From Actinobacillus genomosp. 1 (GTDB taxonomy: Bacteria > Pseudomonadota > Gammaproteobacteria > Enterobacterales > Pasteurellaceae): DNA of 64,000 bases. A program made the position numbers and the translations under genes. Of this stretch, positions 16,511-25,769 are shown in pieces. The DNA is taken from NCBI RefSeq assembly GCF_029774175.1, contig NZ_CP103834.1, forward strand, positions 692,501 through 756,500, written 5' to 3'. Below the pieces are notes generated by a model. The model was given only the letters and a program-made list of their open reading frames with translations. It had not been told where the DNA came from and searched no databases. Numbering within the stretch: position 1 is the stretch's first letter; each line of letters begins with the position of its first letter.

Positions 16511-17992
16511 ATGAGTAAAGAGATTTTATTAGCCGCAGAAGCGGTATCTAATGAAAAACTATTGCCAAAAGAGGCAATTTTTGAAGCGCTTGAAACGGCA
16601 CTAGCCATTTCAACTAAAAAGAAAAAAGAAATGGATATTGACGTACGTGTGGTAATCGACCGTAAAACCGGTGATTTCCAAACTTTCCGCCGCTGGATTG
16701 TGGTTGAACAAGTACATAACATGACACGTGAGATCAGCTTAGAAGCGGCGCAATACGAAAATCCAAGCGTACAATTAGGCGATATCGTAGAAGATGAAGT
16801 GGATTCGATTCCATTCGACCGTATTACGATGCAAACGGCACGCCAAGTGATCAGTACCAAAATTCGTGAAGCGGAACGTAATAAAGTTATCGACCAATTC
16901 CGCTCACAATTAAATAACATCATTGCGGCAACAGTTAAAAAAGTAAACCGTGAACAAATTATCTTAGATCTAGGTAATCAAGCTGAAGCGGTAATCGTAC
17001 GTGAAGATATGCTTCCACGCGAGAACTTCCGCCCGGGTGACCGTGTTCGCGGCGTATTATATGCGATTAAACCTGAATCAAAAGGCCCGCAACTTTTCGT
17101 AACACGTGCAAAACCGGTAATGTTAGAAGAATTATTTAAACTGGAAGTACCAGAAATCGGTGAAGATGTTATCGAAATTAAAGGCGCATCACGTGATCCG
17201 GGTTCTCGTGCGAAAATTGCGGTGAAATCACATGATAAACGTATCGATCCTGTAGGCGCTTGTGTTGGTATGCGTGGCGCACGTGTGCAAGCTATTAGCA
17301 ATGAATTGGGCGGTGAGCGTGTAGATATCGTACTTTGGGACGATAATCCGGCACAATTCGTCATTAATGCGATGGCACCGGCGGAAGTCAGCGCAATTGT
17401 TGTTGATGAAGATAAACATGCGATGGATATTGCGGTTGAAAGTAAAAACTTAGCGCAAGCAATCGGTCGTAACGGTCAAAACGTGCGTTTAGCAACCCAA
17501 TTAACCGGTTGGACGTTAAATGTAATGACTACCGAAGACTTAGATAAAAAACATCAAGCGGAAGACAATAAAGTAATTAACTTATTTGTTTCTGCGTTAG
17601 AAATTGATGAAGAATTTGCTCAGTTATTAGTCGATGAAGGTTTCTCTAGCTTAGAAGAAATCGCATTTATTCCGGTTAGCGAATTAACTGCAATCGATGG
17701 TATTGAAGATGAAAATCTTGCGGAAGAGCTACAAACGCGTGCGAAAAACGCAATCACCGCAAAAGCGTTAGCGGAAGAAGAAGCGTTAAAACAAGCGCAT
17801 ATTGAAGACCGTTTATTAAATTTAGAAGGTTTAGATCGTCATATCGCATTTAAACTGGCTGAAAAAGGCATCACAACGCTTGAAGAATTAGCGGAACAAG
17901 CAACGGACGACCTTTCGGATATTGAAGAATTATCGGCAGACAAAGCAAGCGAGTTAATTATGGCTGCACGTCAAATCTGTTGGTTTAGTTAA
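16511..17992 (+). CDS. nusA: Transcription termination/antitermination factor NusA
   Basis: An RNA polymerase-binding factor for pausing, termination and antitermination. Domain order over 493 residues: N-terminal RNAP-binding domain (1-130), S1 domain (about 135-200), two KH domains (about 200-345, with VGACVGMRGARVQAI and AIGRNGQNVRLA GXXG loops) and two C-terminal acidic repeats (about 365-490, ending AARQICWFS). The usual acidic tail residues after CWF are shortened to a single Ser. It is 16 bases after rimP and 21 before infB. Confidence 0.97.
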   Translation: MSKEILLAAEAVSNEKLLPKEAIFEALETALAISTKKKKEMDIDVRVVIDRKTGDFQTFRRWIVVEQVHNMTREISLEAAQYENPSVQLGDIVEDEVDSIPFDRITMQTARQVISTKIREAERNKVIDQFRSQLNNIIAATVKKVNREQIILDLGNQAEAVIVREDMLPRENFRPGDRVRGVLYAIKPESKGPQLFVTRAKPVMLEELFKLEVPEIGEDVIEIKGASRDPGSRAKIAVKSHDKRIDPVGACVGMRGARVQAISNELGGERVDIVLWDDNPAQFVINAMAPAEVSAIVVDEDKHAMDIAVESKNLAQAIGRNGQNVRLATQLTGWTLNVMTTEDLDKKHQAEDNKVINLFVSALEIDEEFAQLLVDEGFSSLEEIAFIPVSELTAIDGIEDENLAEELQTRAKNAITAKALAEEEALKQAHIEDRLLNLEGLDRHIAFKLAEKGITTLEELAEQATDDLSDIEELSADKASELIMAARQICWFS

Positions 17993-18013
17993 TCGTTGTG
18001 GGGAGAAAAAACA

Positions 18014-20527
18014 ATGAGTGATAATAAAACTGAAGCACCAAAAAAATTAAGCTTACAACGTCGTACTAAAACCACGGTAGCAGATGGTAAAGTGCAAGTT
18101 GAAGTACGTAAATCACGTAAAATTGACACGGAAGCGGTCAAAAAAGCGCAAGAAGAAGCGGCATTAAAAGCAAAACAGGAAGCGGAAGCTAAAGCGCAAG
18201 CTGAAAAAGAAGCGTTAGAAAGAGCGGCTGCAAAAACTAAAGCCGAAGAAGAAGCAAAAGTTGAAGCGGCTAAGAAAGCGGCTCCGGCAGTTCCGGTTAT
18301 GCCAAACAGTAAACCGAAAGCGGCTGCGCCAAAAGTAGAACAACCAAAACAAGAAAAAGCGGTTGATCCTGAAAAAGAAGCGAAGAAAAAAGAAGAAGCC
18401 GAACTTCGCCGTAAACAAGAAGAATTAGCGCGTCAAAAAGCGGAAATGGAAGCTAAACGAGCGGCGGAAAATGCACGTCGTTTAGCGGAAATGGCTCGTG
18501 AAGACGCATCTGAAAACAAAGACGAATTTGAAGAAGATCGATTTACCTCAACTTATGCGCTTGAAGCGGATCGTGATAATGATCGTCGAAGCGAGGGTAA
18601 CCGCGGTCGTGGTAAAACCGGCGTAGCGAAAGCGAAAAAAGGTGGACGTGAAGACGATAAAAACGAACGCAGTGCGGATCGCCGTAATCAAAAAGATGTG
18701 AAAGGTAAGGGTAAAAATGCGAAGAAAGGTTCTGCATTACAGCAAGCCTTCACCAAGCCGGTTCAAGTGAACAAAGCTGACGTTGTTATCGGTGAAACCA
18801 TCACTGTTGCTGAACTTGCTAATAAAATGGCGGTAAAAGTAACCGAAATCATCAAAACGATGATGAAAATGGGTGAAATGGTTACGATCAACCAAGTAAT
18901 CGACCAAGAAACCGCACAACTTGTTGCGGAAGAAATGGGTCATAAAGTTATTCTACGCAATGAAAATGAGTTAGAAGATGCGGTAATGGAAGATCGTGAC
19001 GTTAATGCGGAAAAAGTAACACGTGCGCCGGTAGTCACCATTATGGGTCACGTAGACCACGGTAAAACCTCATTACTTGACTATATCCGTAAAGCGAAAG
19101 TAGCGGCAGGCGAAGCAGGCGGTATTACCCAGCATATCGGTGCTTATCACGTTGAAACCGATGACGGTAAAATGATTACCTTCTTAGATACACCGGGACA
19201 CGCAGCGTTTACTTCTATGCGTGCACGTGGTGCGAAAGCAACGGATATCGTAGTTCTTGTTGTGGCGGCGGATGACGGTGTAATGCCTCAAACTATCGAA
19301 GCGATTCAACACGCACGCGCAGCCGGCGCACCGATTGTAGTTGCGGTAAACAAAATTGATAAACCGGAAGCAAATCCTGATCGTGTAGAGCAAGAATTAC
19401 TACAACACGAAGTAGTTTCTGAAAAATTCGGTGGTGATGTGCAATTCGTACCGGTTTCAGCGAAAAAAGGTTTAGGTATTGATGATTTGTTAGAGGCGAT
19501 TTTGCTTCAATCTGAAGTATTGGAACTTACTGCGGTTAAAGACGGTATGGCAAGCGGTGTCGTAATCGAATCTTACCTTGATAAAGGTCGTGGTCCGGTT
19601 GCAACCATTTTGGTTCAATCAGGTACTTTAAACAAAGGCGATATCATACTTTGCGGCTTTGAATACGGTCGTGTACGTGCAATGCGTGATGAAAACGGTA
19701 AAGAAGTGGATTCTGCCGGTCCTTCTATCCCTGTTGAGGTGTTAGGTCTTTCAGGCGTACCGGCGGCCGGTGATGAAGCAACCGTTGTACGTGACGAGAA
19801 AAAAGCACGTGAAGTCGCGTTATTCCGTCAAGGTAAATTCCGTGAAGTGAAACTTGCTCGTCAGCAAAAAGCGAAACTTGAAAATATGTTTAGCAATATG
19901 ACGGCAGGTGACGTTGCAGAGCTTAATGTTATCGTGAAAGCGGACGTACAAGGTTCGGTAGAAGCGATTTGCCAAGCGTTAGCAGAACTTTCAACCGACG
20001 AAGTAAAAGTGAAAGTAGTAGGTTCCGGCGTAGGTGGTATCACCGAAACGGATGCAACCTTAGCTGCTGCTTCAAATGCGATTATGGTTGGTTTCAATGT
20101 TCGTGCGGACGCATCGGCTCGTCGTGTCATCGAAGCGGAAAATATCGACTTACGTTACTACTCAATCATCTACGAATTACTCAACGAAATCAAAGCGGCA
20201 ATGAGCGGTATGCTACAGCCTGAATTCAAACAAGAAATCATCGGCTTGGCAGAAGTTCGTGACGTATTCCGTCATCCGAAATTCGGTGCAATCGCAGGTT
20301 GTATGGTAACCGAAGGTGTGGTGAAACGTAACAACCCAATCCGCGTATTACGTGACAACGTAGTAATCTTCGAAGGCGAGTTAGAATCGCTCCGCCGTTT
20401 CAAAGACGACGTTTCGGAAGTGCGTAACGGTATGGAATGTGGTATCGGCGTTAAGAACTACAACGATGTGAAAGTCGGCGACCAAATCGAGGTATTCGAA
20501 GTGGTTGAAGTGAAACGTAGCATCTAA
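18014..20527 (+). CDS. infB: Translation initiation factor IF-2
   Basis: The GTPase that brings fMet-tRNA to the 30S subunit. The start at 18014 (MSDNKTEAPKKLSLQRR) is preferred over an in-frame TTG at 17996 because GGGAG lies at proper distance and related Pasteurellaceae proteins start so. The N-terminal third is a highly charged Ala/Glu/Lys helix. GTPase motifs: GHVDHGKTSLLD, DTPGHAAFTSMRARGA and NKIDKP. Domains II to IV follow to the end (EVFEVVEVKR). At 837 residues it lacks part of the E. coli N-terminal domain I, as usual in this family. It is last in the operon, with an uptake-signal hairpin after it. Confidence 0.97.
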   Translation: MSDNKTEAPKKLSLQRRTKTTVADGKVQVEVRKSRKIDTEAVKKAQEEAALKAKQEAEAKAQAEKEALERAAAKTKAEEEAKVEAAKKAAPAVPVMPNSKPKAAAPKVEQPKQEKAVDPEKEAKKKEEAELRRKQEELARQKAEMEAKRAAENARRLAEMAREDASENKDEFEEDRFTSTYALEADRDNDRRSEGNRGRGKTGVAKAKKGGREDDKNERSADRRNQKDVKGKGKNAKKGSALQQAFTKPVQVNKADVVIGETITVAELANKMAVKVTEIIKTMMKMGEMVTINQVIDQETAQLVAEEMGHKVILRNENELEDAVMEDRDVNAEKVTRAPVVTIMGHVDHGKTSLLDYIRKAKVAAGEAGGITQHIGAYHVETDDGKMITFLDTPGHAAFTSMRARGAKATDIVVLVVAADDGVMPQTIEAIQHARAAGAPIVVAVNKIDKPEANPDRVEQELLQHEVVSEKFGGDVQFVPVSAKKGLGIDDLLEAILLQSEVLELTAVKDGMASGVVIESYLDKGRGPVATILVQSGTLNKGDIILCGFEYGRVRAMRDENGKEVDSAGPSIPVEVLGLSGVPAAGDEATVVRDEKKAREVALFRQGKFREVKLARQQKAKLENMFSNMTAGDVAELNVIVKADVQGSVEAICQALAELSTDEVKVKVVGSGVGGITETDATLAAASNAIMVGFNVRADASARRVIEAENIDLRYYSIIYELLNEIKAAMSGMLQPEFKQEIIGLAEVRDVFRHPKFGAIAGCMVTEGVVKRNNPIRVLRDNVVIFEGELESLRRFKDDVSEVRNGMECGIGVKNYNDVKVGDQIEVFEVVEVKRSI

Positions 20528-20544
20528 TTTCGTTTCGTTATTGA

Positions 20545-20598
20545 AAGCGGTCAGATTTCTGCATAAATTTGCAAAAATTTAGTAGAAACTGACCGCTT
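20545..20598 (+). terminator. Inverted uptake-signal pair after infB
   Basis: AAGCGGTCAG-TTTCT and AGAAACTGACCGCTT face each other around a 25-base loop holding AAATTTGCAAAAATTT, 17 bases past the infB stop. Confidence 0.6.
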
Positions 20599-20634
20599 GC
20601 TTTTGGCTTAATCGCTAATAATCACAAATTAGGG

Positions 20635-20640
20635 TATAAT
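20635..20640 (+). promoter_or_regulatory. Candidate rbfA -10 box
   Basis: TATAAT lies 55 bases before rbfA, after the infB terminator. No good -35 is seen at 16-18 bases. A weak hairpin (GAGGTGC…GTGCCTC, 20655-20676) lies between it and the rbfA start. Confidence 0.4.
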
Positions 20641-20694
20641 CCTAACAAAATTTTGAGGTGCTCTAGTGGTGCCTCGTTGTGTTTCGGAGAAAAT

Positions 20695-21078
20695 ATGAGC
20701 AGAGAATTTAAGCGCAGTGATCGTGTAGCGCAAGAACTACAAAAAGAGATCGCTGTGATTTTACAACGTGAGGTAAAAGACCCTCGTATCGGTATGGTAA
20801 CGGTATCGGATGTGGAAGTGAGCCGTGATTTAGCTTATGCAAAAATCTTTGTGACTTTCCTATTTGATAACGACCAAAGTGTTATTGAGCAGGGTATGAA
20901 AGGTTTAGAAAAAGCAAGCCCGTATATTCGTTCTTTAGTCGGTAAGGCAATGCGTTTACGTATCGTGCCGGAGCTTCGTTTTATTTACGATCAATCCTTG
21001 GTAGAAGGTATGCGTATGTCTAACTTGGTATCGAATGTGATTAAAAACGATGAAGCTAAACATAAAGAGGACGAATAG
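20695..21078 (+). CDS. rbfA: 30S ribosome-binding factor RbfA
   Basis: A cold-adaptation and 16S rRNA 5'-end maturation factor. The 127-residue KH-like protein starts MSREFKRSDRVAQELQKEIA, which fixes the start at 20695 rather than an upstream in-frame codon; GGAGA precedes it. The core VTVSDVEVSRDLAYAKIFVTF and the end RMSNLVSNVI are typical. It overlaps truB by one base, so the two are translationally coupled. Confidence 0.95.
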   Translation: MSREFKRSDRVAQELQKEIAVILQREVKDPRIGMVTVSDVEVSRDLAYAKIFVTFLFDNDQSVIEQGMKGLEKASPYIRSLVGKAMRLRIVPELRFIYDQSLVEGMRMSNLVSNVIKNDEAKHKEDE

Positions 21079-21995
21079 TGTCTAGACCTCGTAAAAAAGG
21101 CCGTGACGTTCACGGCGTATTTTTATTAGATAAACCGCAAGGAATGTCGTCAAATGATATTCTGCAAAAGGTCAAACGCTTGTTTCAAGCAAATAAAGCG
21201 GGGCATACCGGTGCATTAGATCCGCTTGCGACCGGAATGTTACCGATTTGCTTGGGTGAAGCGACTAAATTTTCTCAATTTTTACTTGATTCGGATAAGC
21301 GTTATCAAGTTACCGCAAAATTAGGCGAACGTACCGATACTTCGGATGCCGAAGGACAAGTGGTTGAAAGCCGTGCGGTGAATGTAAGTGAAACGGAAAT
21401 TCTTGCAGCATTGGAACAATTTCGCGGCGATATTTTGCAAGTTCCGACTATGTTTTCCGCATTAAAACATAACGGCAAACCGCTTTATGAATATGCTCGT
21501 CAGGGTATCACTGTGGAACGAGAGGCTCGTCCGATTACGATTTTTGAGTTACGCTTTATCGAATATATCGCACCTTATCTTACGTTAGAGGTACATTGCT
21601 CTAAAGGTACTTATATCCGTACTTTGGTGGATGATTTGGGTGAAGTATTGGGATGCGGTGCGCACGTGACGGTTTTACGTCGTTTGGCGGTTGCAAATTA
21701 TCCTGTTGAGGCGATGATGAGCTATGAAGATTTACAAAATTTAAGTGAAAATCAACCGCTTGAAGTGCTAGACCAACATCTTTTACCGTTAGATACAGCA
21801 GTAGAAAGCCTACCAAAAATCAATCTAACCGCAGAACAGACCAAAGCGGTCGGTTTCGGTCAAAGAGTGAAATTTGAAAACAATGCGCAAGTTTACGGAC
21901 AAGTTCGTTTATTTTCGAATAATATGCAATTTCTCGGTGTAGCGGAAATTACAACCGATAATGTCATTCGTCCAAATAGAATGGTTAATCTTTAA
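21078..21995 (+). CDS. truB: tRNA pseudouridine(55) synthase TruB
   Basis: Makes pseudouridine 55 in the T-loop of tRNAs. The GTG start overlaps the rbfA stop codon by one base. The catalytic Asp is in GHTGALDPLATGMLPICLG (about residues 38-56), with KRYQVTAKLGERTDT and the SKGTYIRTLVDDLG motif. Length is 305 residues, as expected. It is the second gene of rbfA-truB. Confidence 0.97.
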   Translation: MSRPRKKGRDVHGVFLLDKPQGMSSNDILQKVKRLFQANKAGHTGALDPLATGMLPICLGEATKFSQFLLDSDKRYQVTAKLGERTDTSDAEGQVVESRAVNVSETEILAALEQFRGDILQVPTMFSALKHNGKPLYEYARQGITVEREARPITIFELRFIEYIAPYLTLEVHCSKGTYIRTLVDDLGEVLGCGAHVTVLRRLAVANYPVEAMMSYEDLQNLSENQPLEVLDQHLLPLDTAVESLPKINLTAEQTKAVGFGQRVKFENNAQVYGQVRLFSNNMQFLGVAEITTDNVIRPNRMVNL

Positions 21996-22039
21996 TTTAC
22001 AAGCGGTCTATTTTAAGATCGCTTTACGATATAAATGCT

Positions 22040-23128
22040 ATGAAATTACGATTTTTAACGATTTCGGCAATGTTTGCGTTATTGCTTGCCGGATGTTCAA
22101 CTAAAAATAGTACGTATCCGGAGCTTCCGATGGATGCTCAATATACTAAAGCGCGCACAGTAAATAATTTTAATGACTACGTACATTTTCTGAAGCAAAA
22201 GGCAGCGGGCGCAGGTGTTTCGGATAATGTATTAAATGCTCAGAAATTTATTCAGTATAATGCAAGATCAATTCAATTAGATCAGGCGCAAGCCTCTCGT
22301 AAACGAGATCCTAATACGCCGCCGCCACCTCCGAATCCTAATGGCGTTACTAATTATTTAAGTAAGGTGCTTACCCAAAATAAAGTGAATTTAGCCGCTG
22401 AATATTGGTATGAGTTTAATACGCAACTTACTAATGCAAGTAAGAAATATAATGTACAGAAAGAATACATTTTAGCTTTGTGGGGCATGGAAAGTAGCTT
22501 TGGGCGTTACCAAGGCGATTTTGATGTGTTATCCGTATTAGCCACGCTAGCTTTTGACGGACGTCGCGAAAAGCTCTTTACGCAAGAGTTTGTCAATGCG
22601 ATGAAAATGCTAGATGAAGGCACTATCAATCGCTATGAAATGCTAGGTTCATGGGCAGGTGCAATGGGGCAGACCCAATTTATGCCTACCGCTTATTTAA
22701 ATTATGCGGCAGACGGTAACGGCGACGGTAAAAAAGATATTTGGAATACGGAAGCGGATGCGTTTGCCTCCATTGCCTCTTATCTTTCAACCGTAGGTTG
22801 GGACGATGAGATTCCTTGGGGAGTTGAGGTAAAACTATCCAGTCCGATTGATATTTCTTTCTCGGGTATTGAAGCAAATAAGGCTAAAACGCTTGGTGAA
22901 TGGCAATCTTGGGGGGTTTACCTCGCTTATCCAACGGCAAGAGAAACCGCAAAATTAAGTGCGTTAAACGGTAATAAATTATGGTTGGTTCGTCCTGATA
23001 AAGAAGTCGGGCGTATTTTCCTCGTCTCAAATAATTTCCGTACTTTAATGGACTGGAATAAATCCAATAATTTCGGAATAAGTATCGGTAAATTTGCAGA
23101 TCGTATTTTAGAGAGCGTAGGGCAGTAA
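22040..23128 (+). CDS. mltB: Membrane-bound lytic murein transglycosylase B
   Basis: Cleaves the glycan strands of peptidoglycan with formation of 1,6-anhydromuramic acid. The N-terminus is a lipoprotein signal with lipobox LLAGC (Cys about residue 19). The family 103 catalytic Glu is in LALWGMESSFGRYQG (about 146-160), with FDGRREKLFTQEF and AGAMGQTQFMPTAYL further on. It has 362 residues. There is no strong Shine-Dalgarno. It stands alone, just after truB and an uptake signal. Confidence 0.93.
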   Translation: MKLRFLTISAMFALLLAGCSTKNSTYPELPMDAQYTKARTVNNFNDYVHFLKQKAAGAGVSDNVLNAQKFIQYNARSIQLDQAQASRKRDPNTPPPPPNPNGVTNYLSKVLTQNKVNLAAEYWYEFNTQLTNASKKYNVQKEYILALWGMESSFGRYQGDFDVLSVLATLAFDGRREKLFTQEFVNAMKMLDEGTINRYEMLGSWAGAMGQTQFMPTAYLNYAADGNGDGKKDIWNTEADAFASIASYLSTVGWDDEIPWGVEVKLSSPIDISFSGIEANKAKTLGEWQSWGVYLAYPTARETAKLSALNGNKLWLVRPDKEVGRIFLVSNNFRTLMDWNKSNNFGISIGKFADRILESVGQ

Positions 23129-23257
23129 TCTCTAGCAAACATTAAAAGATACGTAAATAAGCGGTAATTATTCACCGAATAAATTGCAATTTATATCAGA
23201 ATCAGTAAGCTATTCATACCAAACATAAGTTTGGGATTTTCAGATAAGGAAAATTAT

Positions 23258-23446
23258 ATGTATTTTGAAATTTATAAAGATGCAAAAAGCGAATTTCGCT
23301 GGCGTTTAAAATCCGGTAACCACCAAACAATCGCAACCGGCGGTGAAGGATATGCAACAAAACAAAATTGTCAAAAAGGTATCGAAGCGGTAAAAAAAAT
23401 TACGGCTGAAACAGAAGTCAAAGACCTTACAAAAGAAGAAGCATAA
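23258..23446 (+). CDS. YegP-type DUF1508 protein with one repeat
   Basis: A 62-residue protein with one DUF1508 unit: FEIYKDAKSEFRWRLKSGN followed by a GEGYATKQNCQKGIEAVKK motif. E. coli YegP has two such units in tandem. The start at 23258 is chosen because AAGGA stands upstream and the domain begins at once; an in-frame start at 23231 has no such support. Function is unknown; the family is often called stress-related without proof. A strong terminator follows. Confidence 0.85.
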   Translation: MYFEIYKDAKSEFRWRLKSGNHQTIATGGEGYATKQNCQKGIEAVKKITAETEVKDLTKEEA

Positions 23447-23448
23447 TA

Positions 23449-23487
23449 AAAAAAGCCCTGTAGTTAAAAAATTTACAGGGCTTTTTT
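23449..23487 (+). terminator. Terminator of the YegP-like gene
   Basis: AAAAAGCCCTGTA and TACAGGGCTTTTT pair in a 13-bp stem followed by further T. Confidence 0.93.
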
Positions 23488-23530
23488 ATTGCAAAAATAA
23501 TGGCAAATACGGCCGCTTATTAGTATAAAA

Positions 23531-23552
23531 AATGCCCTCATTTGAGGGCATT
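23531..23552 (-). terminator. pta terminator
   Basis: AATGCCCTCA (23531-23540) and TGAGGGCATT (23543-23552) make a 10-bp stem, with a T-run after it on the minus strand, just past the pta stop codon. Confidence 0.9.
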
Positions 23553-23575
23553 TTATTCGGTATCAGGTTAATGTA

Positions 23576-25714
23576 TTAACATTGAGTCGCTTGAATTGCC
23601 GTTAATGCGATTGTATAGACGATATCATCAACTAATGCACCGCGAGAAAGGTCATTAACCGGTTTACGCATACCTTGAAGCATAGGACCGATAGACACTA
23701 AATCAGCAGAACGTTGTACCGCTTTATATGTAGTATTACCGGTATTTAAGTCAGGGAATACGAATACGGTTGCTTTACCCGCTACCGGAGAGTTAGGTGC
23801 TTTAGAACGCGCAACATCTTCCATTACCGCCGCATCATATTGTAACGGACCGTCAATGATTAAATCAGGACGTTTTTCTTGTGCAATACGAGTTGCTTCT
23901 TTTACTTTCTCTACATCTGCACCGGAACCCGATGTACCGGTTGAGTAAGAAATCATCGCAACACGTGGGTCAATACCGAATGCTTTTGCTGATTCTGCGG
24001 ATTGGATCGCAATTTCAGCTAATTGTTCAGCTGTCGGATCCGGATTTACCGCACAGTCCCCGTACACAAGTACTTGATCCGGTAATAACATGAAGAAGAT
24101 TGAAGAAACAATTGAGCTACCCGGTGCAGTTTTGATGATTTGCATCGGAGGACGAATTGTATTTGCCGTAGTGTGAACCGCACCTGATACTAAACCGTCC
24201 ACTTCACCCGCTTCTAACATCATCGTACCAAGTACTACCGTATCCGTTAATTGCTCACGCGCAACCACTTCCGTCATACCTTTGTTTTTACGTAACTCAA
24301 CTAAACGAGCAACATAGTTTTCACGTACTTCTTCAGGATTGATAATTGTGATACCTTTACCTAAAACTACACCTTGAGATTCCGCTACACGTTGAACGTC
24401 TGTCGGATTTGCTAAAAGTACACATTCTGCAATACCGCGTTCAGCACATAATGCCGCCGCTTTAACGGTACGAGGTTCGTCACCTTCCGGTAATACGATA
24501 CGTTTTTTCGCTTGACGCGCATATTCGGTTAATTGATAACGGAATGCAGCCGGCGATAAACGACGCGCACGAGTTGCCGCTTTAGAAATTTCATCAATGA
24601 AGCCGTGATTAAATTGACTTGCCACGTATTCTTTAATTGAAGTGATACGTTCTTTATCGTCAGCAGGCACTTCTAAACTGAAGCTTTGTAAACTAAGCGC
24701 AGTTTGCCATGTATTGCCCTCTACACGGAATACTGGTACACCGGATTCAAATGCTTGTTGGCAAAGTTTTGCAATCGGGGTTTCAATTTTATAACCGCCG
24801 GTTAATAGGATTGCACCGATTTCAACACCGTTCATTACTGCTAAAGAGGCTGCAACTAATACTTCCGGACGGTCTGCGGAAGTTACTAATAAACTACCTG
24901 CTTTGAAATGATCAACCATATGCGGAAGACTACGTGCGCAGAATGTTACTCCGCGGATACGTCGAGTTTGTAATTCACCTTCATTGATGATAGCCGCACG
25001 TAAATGTTTGGCTAAATCAATAGCACGTGTTGCAATTAAATCGGATTTCCATTCAACACAAGCGAGTAATTTAATCGGACTTTTTGCAAATAACGCTTCC
25101 ACTTCGGCAATATTTTGTGTGCTGTGTTGGAATGAATCGAAGATTTCGGTTAAGTCCGGGCGAGTACGACCGGATTCATCAACCGGTGCATTAAATTTAT
25201 TGATAATTACACCTAATAAATTAGGATTGTGGCGACCGCCGAACTCGGAAGCGGCCGCTTCCACACGTTCTTTTAACTGGGTCGGCTTATCTGAACCTGG
25301 TGCAGCAACTAAGATAATTTCAGCATCTAATGCTTGAGCGATATCATAGTTTACACTGTTTGCGTATGAATTTTTACGGGTAGGAATTAAACCTTCCACA
25401 ACAACGATTTCATTGTTTTTGCTCAGTTGTTGATGGCGTTCAACCACTTTCTCTAATAAAACGTCCGCTTGGTTTTGACCGATTAATGCTTCCGCTTCGC
25501 TTAACATAAATGGCTCGCCGACTTCTGTGGTCTGTGCAGAACGAATAATCGAAGTAGAGCGGTCTAACGTATCTTCGCCGCTAATAGGTTGTGCAATCGG
25601 TTTTAAAAAACCGACTTTAGAACCTTTTTGTTCTAATGCATGTACTAAACCGAGGCTTACGCTGGTTAAACCGACACCTGTGGTGGTTGGGATTAAGATA
25701 ATAGTTCTAGACAT
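23576..25714 (-). CDS. pta: Phosphate acetyltransferase
   Basis: Interconverts acetyl-CoA and acetyl phosphate; with AckA it makes ATP and acetate in fermentative and overflow growth. The 712 residues carry the N-terminal DRTGG/P-loop-like domain (TTTGVGLTSVSLGLVHAL) and the C-terminal PTA_PTB catalytic domain (from about 390: RIVLPEGDEPRTVKAA, SYSTGTSGSG). This is the long enteric form. It follows ackA by 55 bases and is co-transcribed from ackA. Confidence 0.97.
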   Translation of the reverse strand: MSRTIILIPTTTGVGLTSVSLGLVHALEQKGSKVGFLKPIAQPISGEDTLDRSTSIIRSAQTTEVGEPFMLSEAEALIGQNQADVLLEKVVERHQQLSKNNEIVVVEGLIPTRKNSYANSVNYDIAQALDAEIILVAAPGSDKPTQLKERVEAAASEFGGRHNPNLLGVIINKFNAPVDESGRTRPDLTEIFDSFQHSTQNIAEVEALFAKSPIKLLACVEWKSDLIATRAIDLAKHLRAAIINEGELQTRRIRGVTFCARSLPHMVDHFKAGSLLVTSADRPEVLVAASLAVMNGVEIGAILLTGGYKIETPIAKLCQQAFESGVPVFRVEGNTWQTALSLQSFSLEVPADDKERITSIKEYVASQFNHGFIDEISKAATRARRLSPAAFRYQLTEYARQAKKRIVLPEGDEPRTVKAAALCAERGIAECVLLANPTDVQRVAESQGVVLGKGITIINPEEVRENYVARLVELRKNKGMTEVVAREQLTDTVVLGTMMLEAGEVDGLVSGAVHTTANTIRPPMQIIKTAPGSSIVSSIFFMLLPDQVLVYGDCAVNPDPTAEQLAEIAIQSAESAKAFGIDPRVAMISYSTGTSGSGADVEKVKEATRIAQEKRPDLIIDGPLQYDAAVMEDVARSKAPNSPVAGKATVFVFPDLNTGNTTYKAVQRSADLVSIGPMLQGMRKPVNDLSRGALVDDIVYTIALTAIQATQC

Positions 25715-25769
25715 ATTTAAATTCCGTTTATGTGAAATAGTAAAAGGGCAGAATGTCTGCCCTTGGAAA

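Noticed and set aside
17996..18013. TTG start for infB six codons upstream
   Set aside because: It would sit on top of the ribosome site GGGAG that serves the ATG at 18014, and the family begins at the ATG.
23258..23446. Truncated YegP
   Set aside because: The single DUF1508 unit is complete and one-unit members are common, so the short length is not a sign of decay.
24984..25337. 117-codon plus-strand frame opposite pta
   Set aside because: It is a shadow of the pta reading frame without any support.
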